A stretch of 64,000 nt of DNA, taken from assembly GCA_965222655.1 (NCBI GenBank), contig CBDCUP010000019.1, positions 124,001-188,000 on the forward strand, read 5' to 3'. The notes beneath the pieces were generated by a model. That model was not told where the DNA came from and searched no databases. It worked only from the letters and a program-made list of their open reading frames with translations. Below, piece by piece: positions 52,546-61,190 of the stretch. Source of the DNA: CAUZIZ01 sp965222655. GTDB taxonomy: Bacteria > Acidobacteriota > UBA6911 > RPQK01 > JAJDTT01. Each line of letters opens with the position of its first letter. Within the stretch, counting starts at the first letter, position 1. A program made the position numbers and the translations under genes.

Positions 52546-52681
52546 GCTCTGCTCCCCGTCCATCAGGCCCTGCCACTGTTGGGACGCGCGCCGAAGTTGA
52601 CAGTCAGGAATGCCCTGGATAGACTCGCGACGCAACGCGCCGCTGCGAGTAAAGAGGCCTATATCGGAGGGAATAGAGTTC

Positions 52682-53821
52682 ATGTCTGAACGGATGACGG
52701 CCATCCGCAAGATGAGACCGGAAAGGGGACTCGACGTAGTCGAGGTTCCTATCCCCGAAGTAGGAGAGGACGAAGTTCTGGTGGCAGTTGAAGCCACCAG
52801 CATCTGCGGTACCGACTTGCACATCTGGAACTGGGATGAGTGGAGCGCACAGCGGATCAAACCTCCTCTGACCCTGGGACACGAGCTCGCGGGGACCGTT
52901 GTCGAAGTGGGGAAAAACGTCGGCCATACCAAGATAGGAGACTATGTCTCGGCCGAGAGCCACATCACTTGCGGAATGTGCTTTCAGTGCCGCACCGGCC
53001 AGGCTCATATGTGCCCTTCCACCCGGATTCTGGGCATCGATCTCGATGGAGCCTTTGCGGAGTACGTCGCGGTTCCGGAAAAGGTGATCTGGCAGAATGA
53101 CCGGGCCAAGATACCTCCCGAAATCGCCACCTTGCAGGAGCCCTTCGGAAATGCCGTCTTCGCCACCATGGCCCACGACCTGGCAGGACAGAGCGTAGCC
53201 GTAATGGGGTGTGGGCCGATCGGATTGTTCTCGATCAGCATCGCCCGGGCTTCGGGAGCGGCAAGGGTACTGGCGGTCGACCTCAACCAATACCGGCTGG
53301 GAAGAGCTACGGCCATGGGAGCCCATGAGATCTTCAAGCCAAGTCCCGAAAGCCGGTCCATCGACGTTGCCGATTGGGTGGTAGAGGCCAACGAAGGTTT
53401 CGGCGTCGACATCGTCCTGGAGATGAGCGGAGCCGCCTCGGCGATCGATGCTGCTTTTCGCGGTGTGCGCAACGGTGGACGCGTGACACTTTTCGGCATC
53501 CCGCCGAAGCCGGTGTCCATTGATGTCGCGGAAAACATGATTTTCAAGAATCTGACCGTCCTGGCATTGAACGGCCGCAGGATCTTCGACACCTGGTATC
53601 GAACCCGGTGGCTGCTCGAGAACGAAGTGGTAGATCTGCGTCCCTTGATTACCAAGGAGATGGGGCTCGAGGAAATCGACGAAGCCTTGAACACCCTCGC
53701 CGCCGGGCAGGCCTGCAAAATCGTTCTCCGTCCAAAGCAAGCTGCAGAAACGGCCAGGCTATCCGCTCGTCGTAAAGTAGAGACTGATGCCAACGTCCGG
53801 GGTCTAGTCGTCCATCCCTAG
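52682..53821 (+). CDS. tdh: L-threonine 3-dehydrogenase
   Basis: Oxidises threonine to 2-amino-3-ketobutyrate with NAD. The 379-residue zinc-dependent medium-chain dehydrogenase has catalytic zinc ligands in ATSICGTDLHIWNWDEWS and LTLGHELAGTVVEVG, and the structural zinc cluster CGMCFQCRTGQAHMC. The Rossmann motif is VAVMGCGPIGLFSI. After KIVLRPK, where the family normally ends (about 340), 33 extra residues run on and the stop TAG at 53819-53821 is the first bases of the TIR element. kbl follows. Confidence 0.95.
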   Translation: MSERMTAIRKMRPERGLDVVEVPIPEVGEDEVLVAVEATSICGTDLHIWNWDEWSAQRIKPPLTLGHELAGTVVEVGKNVGHTKIGDYVSAESHITCGMCFQCRTGQAHMCPSTRILGIDLDGAFAEYVAVPEKVIWQNDRAKIPPEIATLQEPFGNAVFATMAHDLAGQSVAVMGCGPIGLFSISIARASGAARVLAVDLNQYRLGRATAMGAHEIFKPSPESRSIDVADWVVEANEGFGVDIVLEMSGAASAIDAAFRGVRNGGRVTLFGIPPKPVSIDVAENMIFKNLTVLALNGRRIFDTWYRTRWLLENEVVDLRPLITKEMGLEEIDEALNTLAAGQACKIVLRPKQAAETARLSARRKVETDANVRGLVVHP

Positions 53822-54013
53822 CTCGGATTTCTCATCGCTTATCGTAGCGAGGCGCCACAAGGACCGTCCGGGCAAGGCTTGCGACCGAGACCACTCGTGG
53901 CGAGCCCCCGCAGTCGTACTCGTGCAGTACGTCGAGGAGGCCGAGAGAGCGTAACCCAGCCAGGACGGATGTTTGCGGCGACGCAGTTGACCAGCGATGA
54001 GAAATGCGGGCTA
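53819..54013. repeat. 180-bp TIR element, divergent copy 4
   Basis: Begins TAGCTCGGATTTCTCA (two mismatches to the canonical end) and closes with TGAGAAATGCGGGCTA (53998-54013). The inner part has ACCACTCGTGGCGAGC where other copies lack it, as in the decayed copy at 4342. It stands between tdh and kbl, so the two are probably still one operon read through the element, but 260 bp apart. Confidence 0.8.
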
Positions 54014-54081
54014 GCCCTGGGCTAGCCCACAACTACGATTCAATTGGCACGTGTGGCCTCCAACCAGGGAGAATCAGGGTC

Positions 54082-55269
54082 ATGAGTTACAGCAAGATGA
54101 AGTCATGGCTGCAGGCAGAGCTGGAGAACATTCGTCAGGCCGGATTGTTCAAGGAAGAGAAAAGCATCCTCACTCCCCAACAGCCTCAGATCGAGACGTC
54201 CAAGGGTTCCACCATCAACTTCTGCGCCAACAATTATCTGGGGCTGGCAGATCACTCCGAGGTCCTCGAAGCGGCGGCCAAAGGTCTGCAAGAGCGGGGA
54301 TTCGGGATGGCCTCGGTACGATTCATTTGTGGAACTCAGGACATTCACAAAACACTGGAACAGCGACTCTCCGAGTTTCTTGGAACGGAAGATACGATTC
54401 TCTACACCTCGTGCTTCGACGCCAACGCCGGGCTCTTTGAAACCCTGCTCGGTCCCGACGATGCCATTATTAGCGACGCACTCAACCATGCCAGCATCAT
54501 CGACGGCATCCGACTTTGCCGAGCTCAACGCAAGGTTTACGCTCACAGCGACCTGGCAGACTTGAGGGCCAAGCTCGAAGAGACTCAGGCAGCCCGATTT
54601 CGACTCGTCGCCACCGACGGCGTCTTCAGCATGCAGGGAGATCTGGCTCCCCTGCCAGAGATCTGCGACCTCGCTGAGGAGTACGACGCCCTGCTGATGG
54701 TGGACGACTCTCACGCCACCGGCTTTCTCGGTCCCAATGGCCGCGGTACCGCAGAGGAACTGGGCGTGAGCGAGCGCATCGATATCACGACCAGCACGCT
54801 GGGAAAGGCCCTGGGAGGGGCTTCTGGAGGCTTCACAACGGGTTGGAGTGAGATCATCGAGTATCTGCGTCAGCGTTCCCGACCCTATCTCTTCTCCAAT
54901 ACGGTGGCTCCCCCTATCGTCAGCGGAACGCTGAAGGCCCTGGAACTGGTTCAGCAGAATCCGACTTTGAGGGAAACCCTGTGGGAGAATACTCATCATT
55001 TTCGGACCGGCTTGGAAAAGTTGGGTTTCGAGATCATCAAGGGTAGGCATCCCATTGTCCCTATCATGCTGAGAGACGAACTGAGGACGGTAGAGCTGGC
55101 TCAGTCGATGAACCAGCGGGGCATCTTCGTAGTGGGCTTCAGCTTCCCAGTGGTGCCGAGGGGCGAAGCGAGGATTCGCGTTCAGCTCTCGGCGGCCCAC
55201 ACACGGGCTGATTTGGATCGGGCACTCTCCGTCTTTGGGGAGGTGGGAAGGGAGCTCGGCATCATTTGA
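54082..55269 (+). CDS. kbl: 2-amino-3-ketobutyrate CoA ligase (glycine C-acetyltransferase)
   Basis: Cleaves the tdh product with CoA to glycine and acetyl-CoA. The 395-residue PLP enzyme has NFCANNYLGLADHSEVLEAA, the pyridoxal-stacking block DAIISDALNHASIIDGI, DDSHATGFLGPNGRGTAEEL and the PLP Lys in TTSTLGKALGGASGGFTTG. ATG 54082 is preceded by GGGAGAATCAGGG. Pairing with tdh gives the threonine-to-glycine route. Confidence 0.95.
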   Translation: MSYSKMKSWLQAELENIRQAGLFKEEKSILTPQQPQIETSKGSTINFCANNYLGLADHSEVLEAAAKGLQERGFGMASVRFICGTQDIHKTLEQRLSEFLGTEDTILYTSCFDANAGLFETLLGPDDAIISDALNHASIIDGIRLCRAQRKVYAHSDLADLRAKLEETQAARFRLVATDGVFSMQGDLAPLPEICDLAEEYDALLMVDDSHATGFLGPNGRGTAEELGVSERIDITTSTLGKALGGASGGFTTGWSEIIEYLRQRSRPYLFSNTVAPPIVSGTLKALELVQQNPTLRETLWENTHHFRTGLEKLGFEIIKGRHPIVPIMLRDELRTVELAQSMNQRGIFVVGFSFPVVPRGEARIRVQLSAAHTRADLDRALSVFGEVGRELGII

Positions 55270-55283
55270 ATCGGATCTCGCAG

Positions 55284-56036
55284 ATGAGGGAATTCGAGGG
55301 GAAAGTAGCTTTGGTAACCGGCGCCGGTCAGGGCATGGGACGCGCTGTCTCAGAGAGGCTGGCCTCCGGGGGAGCCCGCATCGTCGTCAACGACGTCGAT
55401 CCAAACGCCGCGGCAGGCACTACGGCGGCCCTGCTAGCCCGCGGGGAGGAGGCCGTGGCGATCGCGGGCGATGTGTCCTCCAGCAACGACGTCAGCCGCA
55501 TGGTGGAGAAGACTCTCGACCGATTCGGCAGTCTCGACATACTAGTAAACAATGCTGGTGTGTTGCGACCCACCGCGGTGATAGATATCGAGGAGGAGGA
55601 GTGGGATTGGGTCCTGAATGTCAATCTCAAAGGGACCTATCTTTGCTCGCGGGCGGTCCTGCAGGGCATGCGGGAGCGGGGCTGGGGCCGGATCATCAAT
55701 TTCTCCTCCACGGCCGGGAAAAACGTGAGCACGGTGGGAGGGGCACATTACACAGCGGCAAAAGCTGGCATCCTGGGCTTTACCCGACACCTGGCCAAGG
55801 AAGCCGCCGCTTTCGGCATCACCGTCAACGCGATCTGTCCCGGACTCATCAACACCGAAATGGTGCGCGCAACCATAGATCAGAAGCAAACTGAGGCCTA
55901 TGCTCAATCTTTTCCGATCACCCGGCTAGGTGAGCCGTCGGAGGTGGCAGAACTGGTTGCCTTTCTGGTCTCCGACAAGGCCTCCTACATTACCGGGGCC
56001 TCGCTGGACATCAACGGCGGCGATCTGATGATCTGA
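55284..56036 (+). CDS. SDR-family oxidoreductase, FabG-like
   Basis: A 250-residue classical short-chain dehydrogenase. ALVTGAGQGMGRAVSERLAS is the NAD(P) motif, DILVNNAGVL the NNAG motif, and the catalytic triad Ser, Tyr, Lys is in NFSSTAGKNVSTVGGAHYTA and AKAG. GASLDINGGDLMI ends the protein. It starts 14 bp after kbl, so it belongs to the same unit; whether it works in threonine use or on another 3-hydroxy compound is not clear. A TTG at 55266 would overlap kbl by 4 bp and is a possible alternative start. Confidence 0.88.
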   Translation: MREFEGKVALVTGAGQGMGRAVSERLASGGARIVVNDVDPNAAAGTTAALLARGEEAVAIAGDVSSSNDVSRMVEKTLDRFGSLDILVNNAGVLRPTAVIDIEEEEWDWVLNVNLKGTYLCSRAVLQGMRERGWGRIINFSSTAGKNVSTVGGAHYTAAKAGILGFTRHLAKEAAAFGITVNAICPGLINTEMVRATIDQKQTEAYAQSFPITRLGEPSEVAELVAFLVSDKASYITGASLDINGGDLMI

Positions 56037-56065
56037 TTTCTTCGTTGCTCCCTTGCCTTTGTCCT

Positions 56066-56092
56066 TGCCATTGGCCGTTCCGGCCAATGGCT
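56066..56092. terminator. bidirectional hairpin between convergent genes
   Basis: Perfect stem CCATTGGCCG TTC CGGCCAATGG at 56068-56090, located between the converging SDR and HprK-like genes. It has no T tract on either side, so it may be a Rho-assisted or structural end. The surrounding 56040-56135 has the CCTTGCCTTTG / AGACAAGG arms of the purine/pyrimidine repeat. Confidence 0.5.
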
Positions 56093-56149
56093 GACGCAGC
56101 CAATGGATGAGGTCAGGCAGAGACAAGGAAGAAACAGGTTGTCGCGAAA

Positions 56150-57169
56150 TCACACCGAGGCACTCATGTCCTCGCACACACGGCGGCAGACAAGGGGCAA
56201 GAGTTCCAGACTGCTGGGATAGGTGAGTCGACGCACGGGAACGCTCAAGGTCAGATCGGCGAAGAAATCCATTCGCTGTTGCTGAAGGCCCAGGGCTTCT
56301 ACAATGGCGGGTGCAAACGACTCCTTCAGCAGCTCGATCACGGCTTCCCGAGGTGCGATCGGAACGATCTCTGGCTGGGATACCTCATGACTACCCTCTC
56401 GCCGGTCGAGTAGATACAGGCGCGCCAAGGCGGCGCCTTCAGGATGAAACGATCCGAACCTGCTTGCTTCGACCGGAACACGGAGCTTTGGATGATCCGG
56501 AAGCACAGGCTCCAGGTCGAGACGGCCACCCACGAAGTGCTCCGCCTCTCGAGGCCACAACCGCATCTGCGAATAGCCACAATGTCCGAAGATCTGGTTG
56601 CCACGACGCTCCAGAGGCAGTATCCCATCGGTCAACAGGGGCCGGCCCCGCCGTAAGAAACTGGCGGTCAGGGAGCTCTTCCCACCACCGCTAGCAGCGA
56701 GAAACCCCACCGCACCCTGCTCCAGGACGATGGCCGACGCGTGCAGCACCGCTATGCCCCGACTCTCCAGCCACAGAGAGAAAACCGTGCCCAGGAGATA
56801 AGTCTCGACCATGTGCTCCCTATCGGGATTCCGCAAATGGAAGACGATTTGATGGGGAAATAGATAGAAGGCACCCACTTCCGTGATGTCGAAAACCAGA
56901 CAACCTTTGAGGCGATACAGGCTGGCGGCCCGGTCTCCCTTATCGGTGAGGATGCGGCTGACGTAGATGGGATCGTCCCGGTCATAGTTTTCGAAGGGAG
57001 CCTCGCGAACCAGGGTAAAGCTCAAATCGGCTGGACTCGTGGTCGGCCCCAGTTGAGCCTTGAAGGGAAAGTCGCTGGCCAGGGAAACGCCGAATAGCTG
57101 GTAGGTCGGCCATCGACTGAGGCGGCCATGGATTCGGCGATCGGGCGACCAGGCGAAGGGCGTGGTCAT
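56150..57169 (-). CDS. HPr kinase-like ATP-binding protein
   Basis: A 339-residue protein. The C-terminal two-thirds carry a HprK-type P-loop kinase domain: GFLAASGGGKSSLTASFLRR (about 152-171) and GRPLLTDGILPLERRG, with the Asp of the second motif in LLTDG. The first 100 residues form a separate beta-rich domain with no recognised name. Genuine HPr serine kinases have a longer set of motifs (the HxxGD segment) not seen here. Such proteins pair with PqqD-like RRE proteins in RiPP loci and in orphan pairs. The PqqD-like gene is 36 bp upstream. Confidence 0.75.
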   Translation of the reverse strand: MTTPFAWSPDRRIHGRLSRWPTYQLFGVSLASDFPFKAQLGPTTSPADLSFTLVREAPFENYDRDDPIYVSRILTDKGDRAASLYRLKGCLVFDITEVGAFYLFPHQIVFHLRNPDREHMVETYLLGTVFSLWLESRGIAVLHASAIVLEQGAVGFLAASGGGKSSLTASFLRRGRPLLTDGILPLERRGNQIFGHCGYSQMRLWPREAEHFVGGRLDLEPVLPDHPKLRVPVEASRFGSFHPEGAALARLYLLDRREGSHEVSQPEIVPIAPREAVIELLKESFAPAIVEALGLQQQRMDFFADLTLSVPVRRLTYPSSLELLPLVCRRVCEDMSASV

Positions 57170-57205
57170 GACCCGCTCGATGCAAACATTGGCGAGGCCC
57201 GTTCC

Positions 57206-57538
57206 TCACCCAGTGTTCGAGTCCAGAGCATCGAATTCCACCAGACTCCGATCATGAAGATTCCCGATAAGAGTCACCAGATCCGTCCAGACCTGCTCCG
57301 GGGAAGCCTCGTATTGTTCGACCAGCTTCTCCTGAAGGACCCTCAACGTGACACTTTCTTCGAGTGACGTCCAGATGAAGGTGCCCACCTCATTCAAGCC
57401 AAAGTAGATTCCCGTTTTCACATTCAACAGGACGGCCTCTCCCTGTACCTCACTGAACAAGACGTCGGGGGCGACCTTTACCACTGAATCGGGAGTCAGC
57501 TGCTGATCTTCAGGTTTCGGCGACTCCTTCTCGTCCAC
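57206..57538 (-). CDS. PqqD-like peptide-recognition (RRE) protein
   Basis: A 110-residue protein. VLFSEVQGEAVLLNVKTGIY, FGLNEVGTFIWTSLEESVTL and ASPEQVWTDLVTLIGNLHDR follow the PqqD fold, a winged-helix-like domain that binds leader peptides of ribosomal natural products. Start: GTG at 57538 with GGAGG 8 nt upstream. It lies just before the HprK-like gene; the pair recalls lasso-peptide loci, yet I see no cyclase, transglutaminase-like protease or precursor peptide. The nearest upstream gene is pdxA. Confidence 0.82.
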   Translation of the reverse strand: MDEKESPKPEDQQLTPDSVVKVAPDVLFSEVQGEAVLLNVKTGIYFGLNEVGTFIWTSLEESVTLRVLQEKLVEQYEASPEQVWTDLVTLIGNLHDRSLVEFDALDSNTG

Positions 57539-57636
57539 AGGACTTACCTCCTCTCAGTCGGTCTTCTCCAGATCCAATCGGTTCCCAGTGGCTCTTGTAA
57601 CCCAGGAGATCCTGCAGGGTCAACTGCACATGGATC

Positions 57637-58710
57637 TCACGACCGATCAGCCACGATGGAGGACTCGCTCTGCAGGGACACCAAGCGAGCCGCCCACAAA
57701 ATCGCCTCGATCATGCTTCCGGATGAGGCACGCCCAGTCCAGGCAATGTCGAATGCAGTGCCGTGGTCAACTGAGGTCCGGACGATGGGCAATCCCAGGG
57801 TGATATTGACGCCTCTATCGAAAGCAAGCATCTTGAAGGGAATGTTGCCCTGATCATGGTACATGCAGACAATGGCATCGAAGCGGGACTTGAGATCCGG
57901 AACAAAGGCGGTATCAGGTGGCAGAGGACCAGCTACAGATATTCCCTCCGCGCGGGCTCGAGCGATGGCGGGCTCGATGAACTCTTCCTCCTCGCCGTGA
58001 CCCAGCACACCACCCTCTCCCGAGTGGGGATTCAATCCGCAGACCCCGATGCGAGGCGCGGGGTTACCGAGAGTCTGAAAGAAATCGTGGGTTAGGCTGA
58101 TGGTATCCAGGATGAGCTCAGGAGTCAGACGTCCGGGAACATCTGCGAAACCAGTGTGAGACGTCACCATGCTCACCGAGAGCACATCCGCAGTGAGCAT
58201 CATGCAGACCCGATCTGCTCCGGTCAAGGCCGCCAACATCTCAGTGTGACCCAGAAAAGGAATCTGGGCCAGGGCGAATGCCTGTTTGTGGATCGGTCCC
58301 GTGACGAGGGCCGAAAACTCTCCAGCGACGGTTTTCTCGATCGCGACCTGAATGTATTCAAAGGCGGCCCGTCCGCAACGAGCCTGAATCTCGCCGGGAC
58401 GGATCAGGCCCGCGTCGAGGGACTGGCAATCGAGTATCATCGGGGTGTTCCCGTCGACGATTCCCGGATGCCATTCTCTAAGCGGCACGACGCGTTCGGG
58501 AACGCTCAGATCGCATCTCTGGGCTACTTTGAGCAGTACTTCAAAATCTCCCACGATGACGGGAAGGCAGCAGGAAAGGACAGAAGGTTCAGAAACGGCC
58601 TTGAGGCAAAGTTCAGGGCCGATACCCGCCGCATCTCCTGTGGTGATTGCGAGCGGCGGAAGTCGACCGTCGGCGACCAGTTGTGCCTCCGTTGCCCGCC
58701 CTTCATCCAT
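57637..58710 (-). CDS. pdxA: 4-hydroxythreonine-4-phosphate dehydrogenase-family protein
   Basis: A 357-residue PdxA family protein. GDAAGIGPELCLKAVSEP begins it; the metal-binding His residues are in FLGHTEMLAALTGADRVCMM and VDHGTAFDIAWTGRA. Substrate-binding segments SHTGFADVPGRLTPELIL and GVCGLNPHSGEGGVLGHGEE are present. It oxidises and decarboxylates 4-phosphohydroxy-threonine for pyridoxal phosphate, or is a PdxA2-type catabolic relative. No pdxJ is near. The ATG at 58710 gives the normal length. Confidence 0.9.
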   Translation of the reverse strand: MDEGRATEAQLVADGRLPPLAITTGDAAGIGPELCLKAVSEPSVLSCCLPVIVGDFEVLLKVAQRCDLSVPERVVPLREWHPGIVDGNTPMILDCQSLDAGLIRPGEIQARCGRAAFEYIQVAIEKTVAGEFSALVTGPIHKQAFALAQIPFLGHTEMLAALTGADRVCMMLTADVLSVSMVTSHTGFADVPGRLTPELILDTISLTHDFFQTLGNPAPRIGVCGLNPHSGEGGVLGHGEEEEFIEPAIARARAEGISVAGPLPPDTAFVPDLKSRFDAIVCMYHDQGNIPFKMLAFDRGVNITLGLPIVRTSVDHGTAFDIAWTGRASSGSMIEAILWAARLVSLQSESSIVADRS

Positions 58711-58908
58711 TGAGCCAATCCTCTTCCAAATTCTCGGGGCGTCCCCTTGCAGAGTCGCTCTCCAGAGCACTCGGCACAACTATAACCCAGATTCAAGTCG
58801 ACGCAGATAGGGGAGGTCTCTGATACACTGAATTTGTGGGTATAGACCTGTGGAGTTCTGGCGCTGGCTATTGCAATCTCTCCACATCTTGGCACCCCAT
58901 AAGAGACA

Positions 58909-59166
58909 ATGACTAAGCTCGTAGTGCTGTTCGTCTTCTGTATTATTGCCCTTCTGATTTTCAAGCTGACCTTGCTCTTTGGGAAGCTGGCGATTGGGAT
59001 GCTGCTCTTGCCTTTCAAGCTCGTGGCCGTTCTGGTCTTCCTTCTTCTCTGTCTCGTCTTCGCTCCCGTTTTCTTTGTGGCAGCACTTATTCTCGTATGT
59101 TTTTCCGTACTCCTTCTACCCTTCACGCTGGCCGCCGCAGCCATCTGTCTGCTCGTCTTCTGTTGA
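58909..59166 (+). CDS. small hydrophobic membrane protein
   Basis: An 85-residue protein that is almost entirely hydrophobic: VVLFVFCIIALLIFKLTLLF (about 5-24), LVAVLVFLLLCLVFAPVFFV (about 38-57) and LILVCFSVLLLPFTLAAAAI (about 61-80) are likely helices. It starts 198 bp after the divergent pdxA start and ends 2 bp before the FGE-domain gene, so the two are co-translated. No family recognised. Confidence 0.6.
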   Translation: MTKLVVLFVFCIIALLIFKLTLLFGKLAIGMLLLPFKLVAVLVFLLLCLVFAPVFFVAALILVCFSVLLLPFTLAAAAICLLVFC

Positions 59167-59168
59167 TC

Positions 59169-60080
59169 ATGAACAGTTATCGCCTCCGCTGTGGGGCAGT
59201 GTTGTTAGCGATCCTAGCACTTCAAATAGCAGCCCCACTTGCACAGGAAAGTCGTGAGGAAAAACAGTTCCAAGACTACGCAGAAGTCCTGCCCGGTACC
59301 TCTATCCGATTCAAAATGATCGCGATAGGGGGTGGCACGCTCCCAGGATCTGCCTCTGACGAAATCTCCGATTCCAACCACCCCAAGACGTCAGACCAGG
59401 ATCTGTCGATCAGACCGTTCTGGCTGGGACAAACAGAAGTGACCTGGAACGAGTACGAAGAATTCTATTTCGGAGGAGTTCGCCCGGACTTGACTGCGGA
59501 TGTCGAAGGGAGGGTTGATGCCGTTAGCCGTCCCACCCCACCCTACGGAGCCCCGGACCGCGGTTGGGGAACCGGGAAACGTCCTGCCATGAGCATGACG
59601 TTCTATGCGGCCAACCAGTACTGCGAATGGCTTTCGGCCCTGACGGGAAAGAAGTATCGGCTACCCACCGAGAAGGAATGGAAATACGCTTGCCTTGCGG
59701 ATGCGGCCAAGGCCTCTCCGAGTGCGCTAACTCCCGATCAGTACTCCTGGAATCATTCCAATAGCCGTAGGCGAACAAACGAGGTAGGACAGAAGTTGGC
59801 GAACCCCTGGGGTCTCTTTGACATGTTGGGTAACGTCGCAGAGTTTGGACAGAGGGGAAATGGTCCCACCGATCGTCAACAAACAGGAGGCGGATCGGGA
59901 CCTGGTCCAGCGATCTACGGCGGCTCCTTTCGGGATGGCGTCGAATCCCTGCAATGCCCAGCTCCAGCCTACGTTGACGAGAAGGCTTGCCTCAAGACCG
60001 ACCCCAACGCACCCAAAAGCAAATGGTGGTACTCGGATTGTTTCAATATTGGACTTCGCGTCGCTCGCTCAGCCGAGTAG
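59169..60080 (+). CDS. exported formylglycine-generating-enzyme-like (SUMF1) domain protein
   Basis: A 303-residue protein from ATG 59169 with signal peptide (GAVLLAILALQIAAPLAQES). It has the FGE-sulfatase fold: IRPFWLGQTEVTWNEYEEFY, RPAMSMTFYAANQYCEWLSA, YRLPTEKEWKYACL, NPWGLFDMLGNVAEF and YGGSFRDG. The closing family segment GFRCAR reads IGLRVAR here, so the C-terminal catalytic cysteine is gone. It is probably a binding or scaffold domain rather than a sulfatase activator. A two-bp gap links it to the upstream membrane gene. Confidence 0.85.
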   Translation: MNSYRLRCGAVLLAILALQIAAPLAQESREEKQFQDYAEVLPGTSIRFKMIAIGGGTLPGSASDEISDSNHPKTSDQDLSIRPFWLGQTEVTWNEYEEFYFGGVRPDLTADVEGRVDAVSRPTPPYGAPDRGWGTGKRPAMSMTFYAANQYCEWLSALTGKKYRLPTEKEWKYACLADAAKASPSALTPDQYSWNHSNSRRRTNEVGQKLANPWGLFDMLGNVAEFGQRGNGPTDRQQTGGGSGPGPAIYGGSFRDGVESLQCPAPAYVDEKACLKTDPNAPKSKWWYSDCFNIGLRVARSAE

Positions 60081-60134
60081 TCCTGGTCAAGTGAGACTAT
60101 CGGCCGCTCGCGGAGTTCGTCCAGCTGCAGATCG

Positions 60135-61178
60135 ATGAGGATACTCGGGCTATCTCTGGGTGGGAGGGTCACCACGGCGTTCTCTAGTCTTTTGCTGACG
60201 ATGCTCCTCTTCACCTCTGTGGCAAGCGCATCCACCGAGGCGGAGCCGCGGTTCGAGTATCGTCGAAGGCAGATGGGCAGTCTGGTTCGCATAGTCCTCT
60301 ATGCACCAGAGAAGGCAGCTCAAACCGCTGCGGCCGCAGCCTTCAAGCGAATCCGAGACCTGGACGTCATCTTCAGCGACTATCGCCAGGACAGTGAATT
60401 GGCGAACCTGTGTCGCCGGGCAGGCCTGGGACCCCAGGAAGTCAGCACCGAGCTCTTTTCGGTCCTACAGCAATCCGTGAATTTCTTCAGGCTTTCTGGC
60501 GGCATCTTCGATGTGATGGTAGGTCCCTACGTTGAACTTTGGCGAGACGCCCGGGAGCATGGGAAATTGCCTGATCCCACCGAGTTGGCCCGTGTAAAGG
60601 CCCTGCTCGGCTATCGGGGAATGGTTCTTGAACCCAGGAATCGTACGGTGACGCTTCAACCGCAGGGTATGAAGCTGGATCTCGGAGGAATCGCCAAGGG
60701 ATTCATCGCAGCCGAGGCTCTCAAAGTGATCCAGGCCCAGGGCATCCCTCGGGCGCTGGTGGATGCCGGCGGAGACATAGTGCTGGGCAGTCCTCCTCCC
60801 GGTCAGAAGGGCTGGTTGATTGCCGTCGAGGGAGTTGGTAGCTCCGTGAATCCGGCTGCCGAGGTTTCCCTGCAGAACGCGGCAATTGCCACTTCCGGCG
60901 ACACTCATCGATTTGTCGAAATCGACGGTATTCGCTACTCCCACATCGTTGACCCACGTACCGGGCTGGGTTTGACCAACAGCTCACGGGTCACGGTGGT
61001 CGCCCCTGAAGGTCTCACTGCGGACGCTCTCGCAACCGTGCTGAGCCTGCTTCCACCGGAGCAAGGACTCGAGCTGCTGAAGTCGATGCCGGAGGTATCG
61101 GCGCTGATTGTCGGACCCGATGGCCCGCGCTCCCAAAGATGGGCTACCGGCCTGTTCTTGGAGTTCATGCAAGAATAA
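60135..61178 (+). CDS. apbE: FAD:protein FMN transferase, ApbE family
   Basis: A 347-residue exported protein: signal peptide (FSSLLLTMLLFTSVASAS), then RRRQMGSLVRIVLYAPEKAA, LDLGGIAKGFIAAEALKVIQ, the metal/FAD loop ALVDAGGDIVLGSPP and the signature HIVDPRTGLG with TADALATVLSLLP. It attaches FMN to threonine of target proteins such as NqrC/RnfG, or metabolises FAD in the periplasm. The FxsA gene follows after 12 bp. Which protein it flavinylates is not visible here. Confidence 0.92.
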   Translation: MRILGLSLGGRVTTAFSSLLLTMLLFTSVASASTEAEPRFEYRRRQMGSLVRIVLYAPEKAAQTAAAAAFKRIRDLDVIFSDYRQDSELANLCRRAGLGPQEVSTELFSVLQQSVNFFRLSGGIFDVMVGPYVELWRDAREHGKLPDPTELARVKALLGYRGMVLEPRNRTVTLQPQGMKLDLGGIAKGFIAAEALKVIQAQGIPRALVDAGGDIVLGSPPPGQKGWLIAVEGVGSSVNPAAEVSLQNAAIATSGDTHRFVEIDGIRYSHIVDPRTGLGLTNSSRVTVVAPEGLTADALATVLSLLPPEQGLELLKSMPEVSALIVGPDGPRSQRWATGLFLEFMQE

Positions 61179-61190
61179 CGACGCAAACCA

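Noticed and set aside
52604..53740. A 378-codon open frame antisense to tdh
   Set aside because: Explained by tdh on the other strand; it crosses the N-terminal region without any motif.
57539..57636. A lasso-type precursor peptide before the PqqD-like gene
   Set aside because: A GTG-started frame of about 39 codons exists on the minus strand (containing LTLQDLLGYKSHWEPIG), but it overlaps the PqqD start, lacks a leader/core pattern and has no ribosome site of its own.
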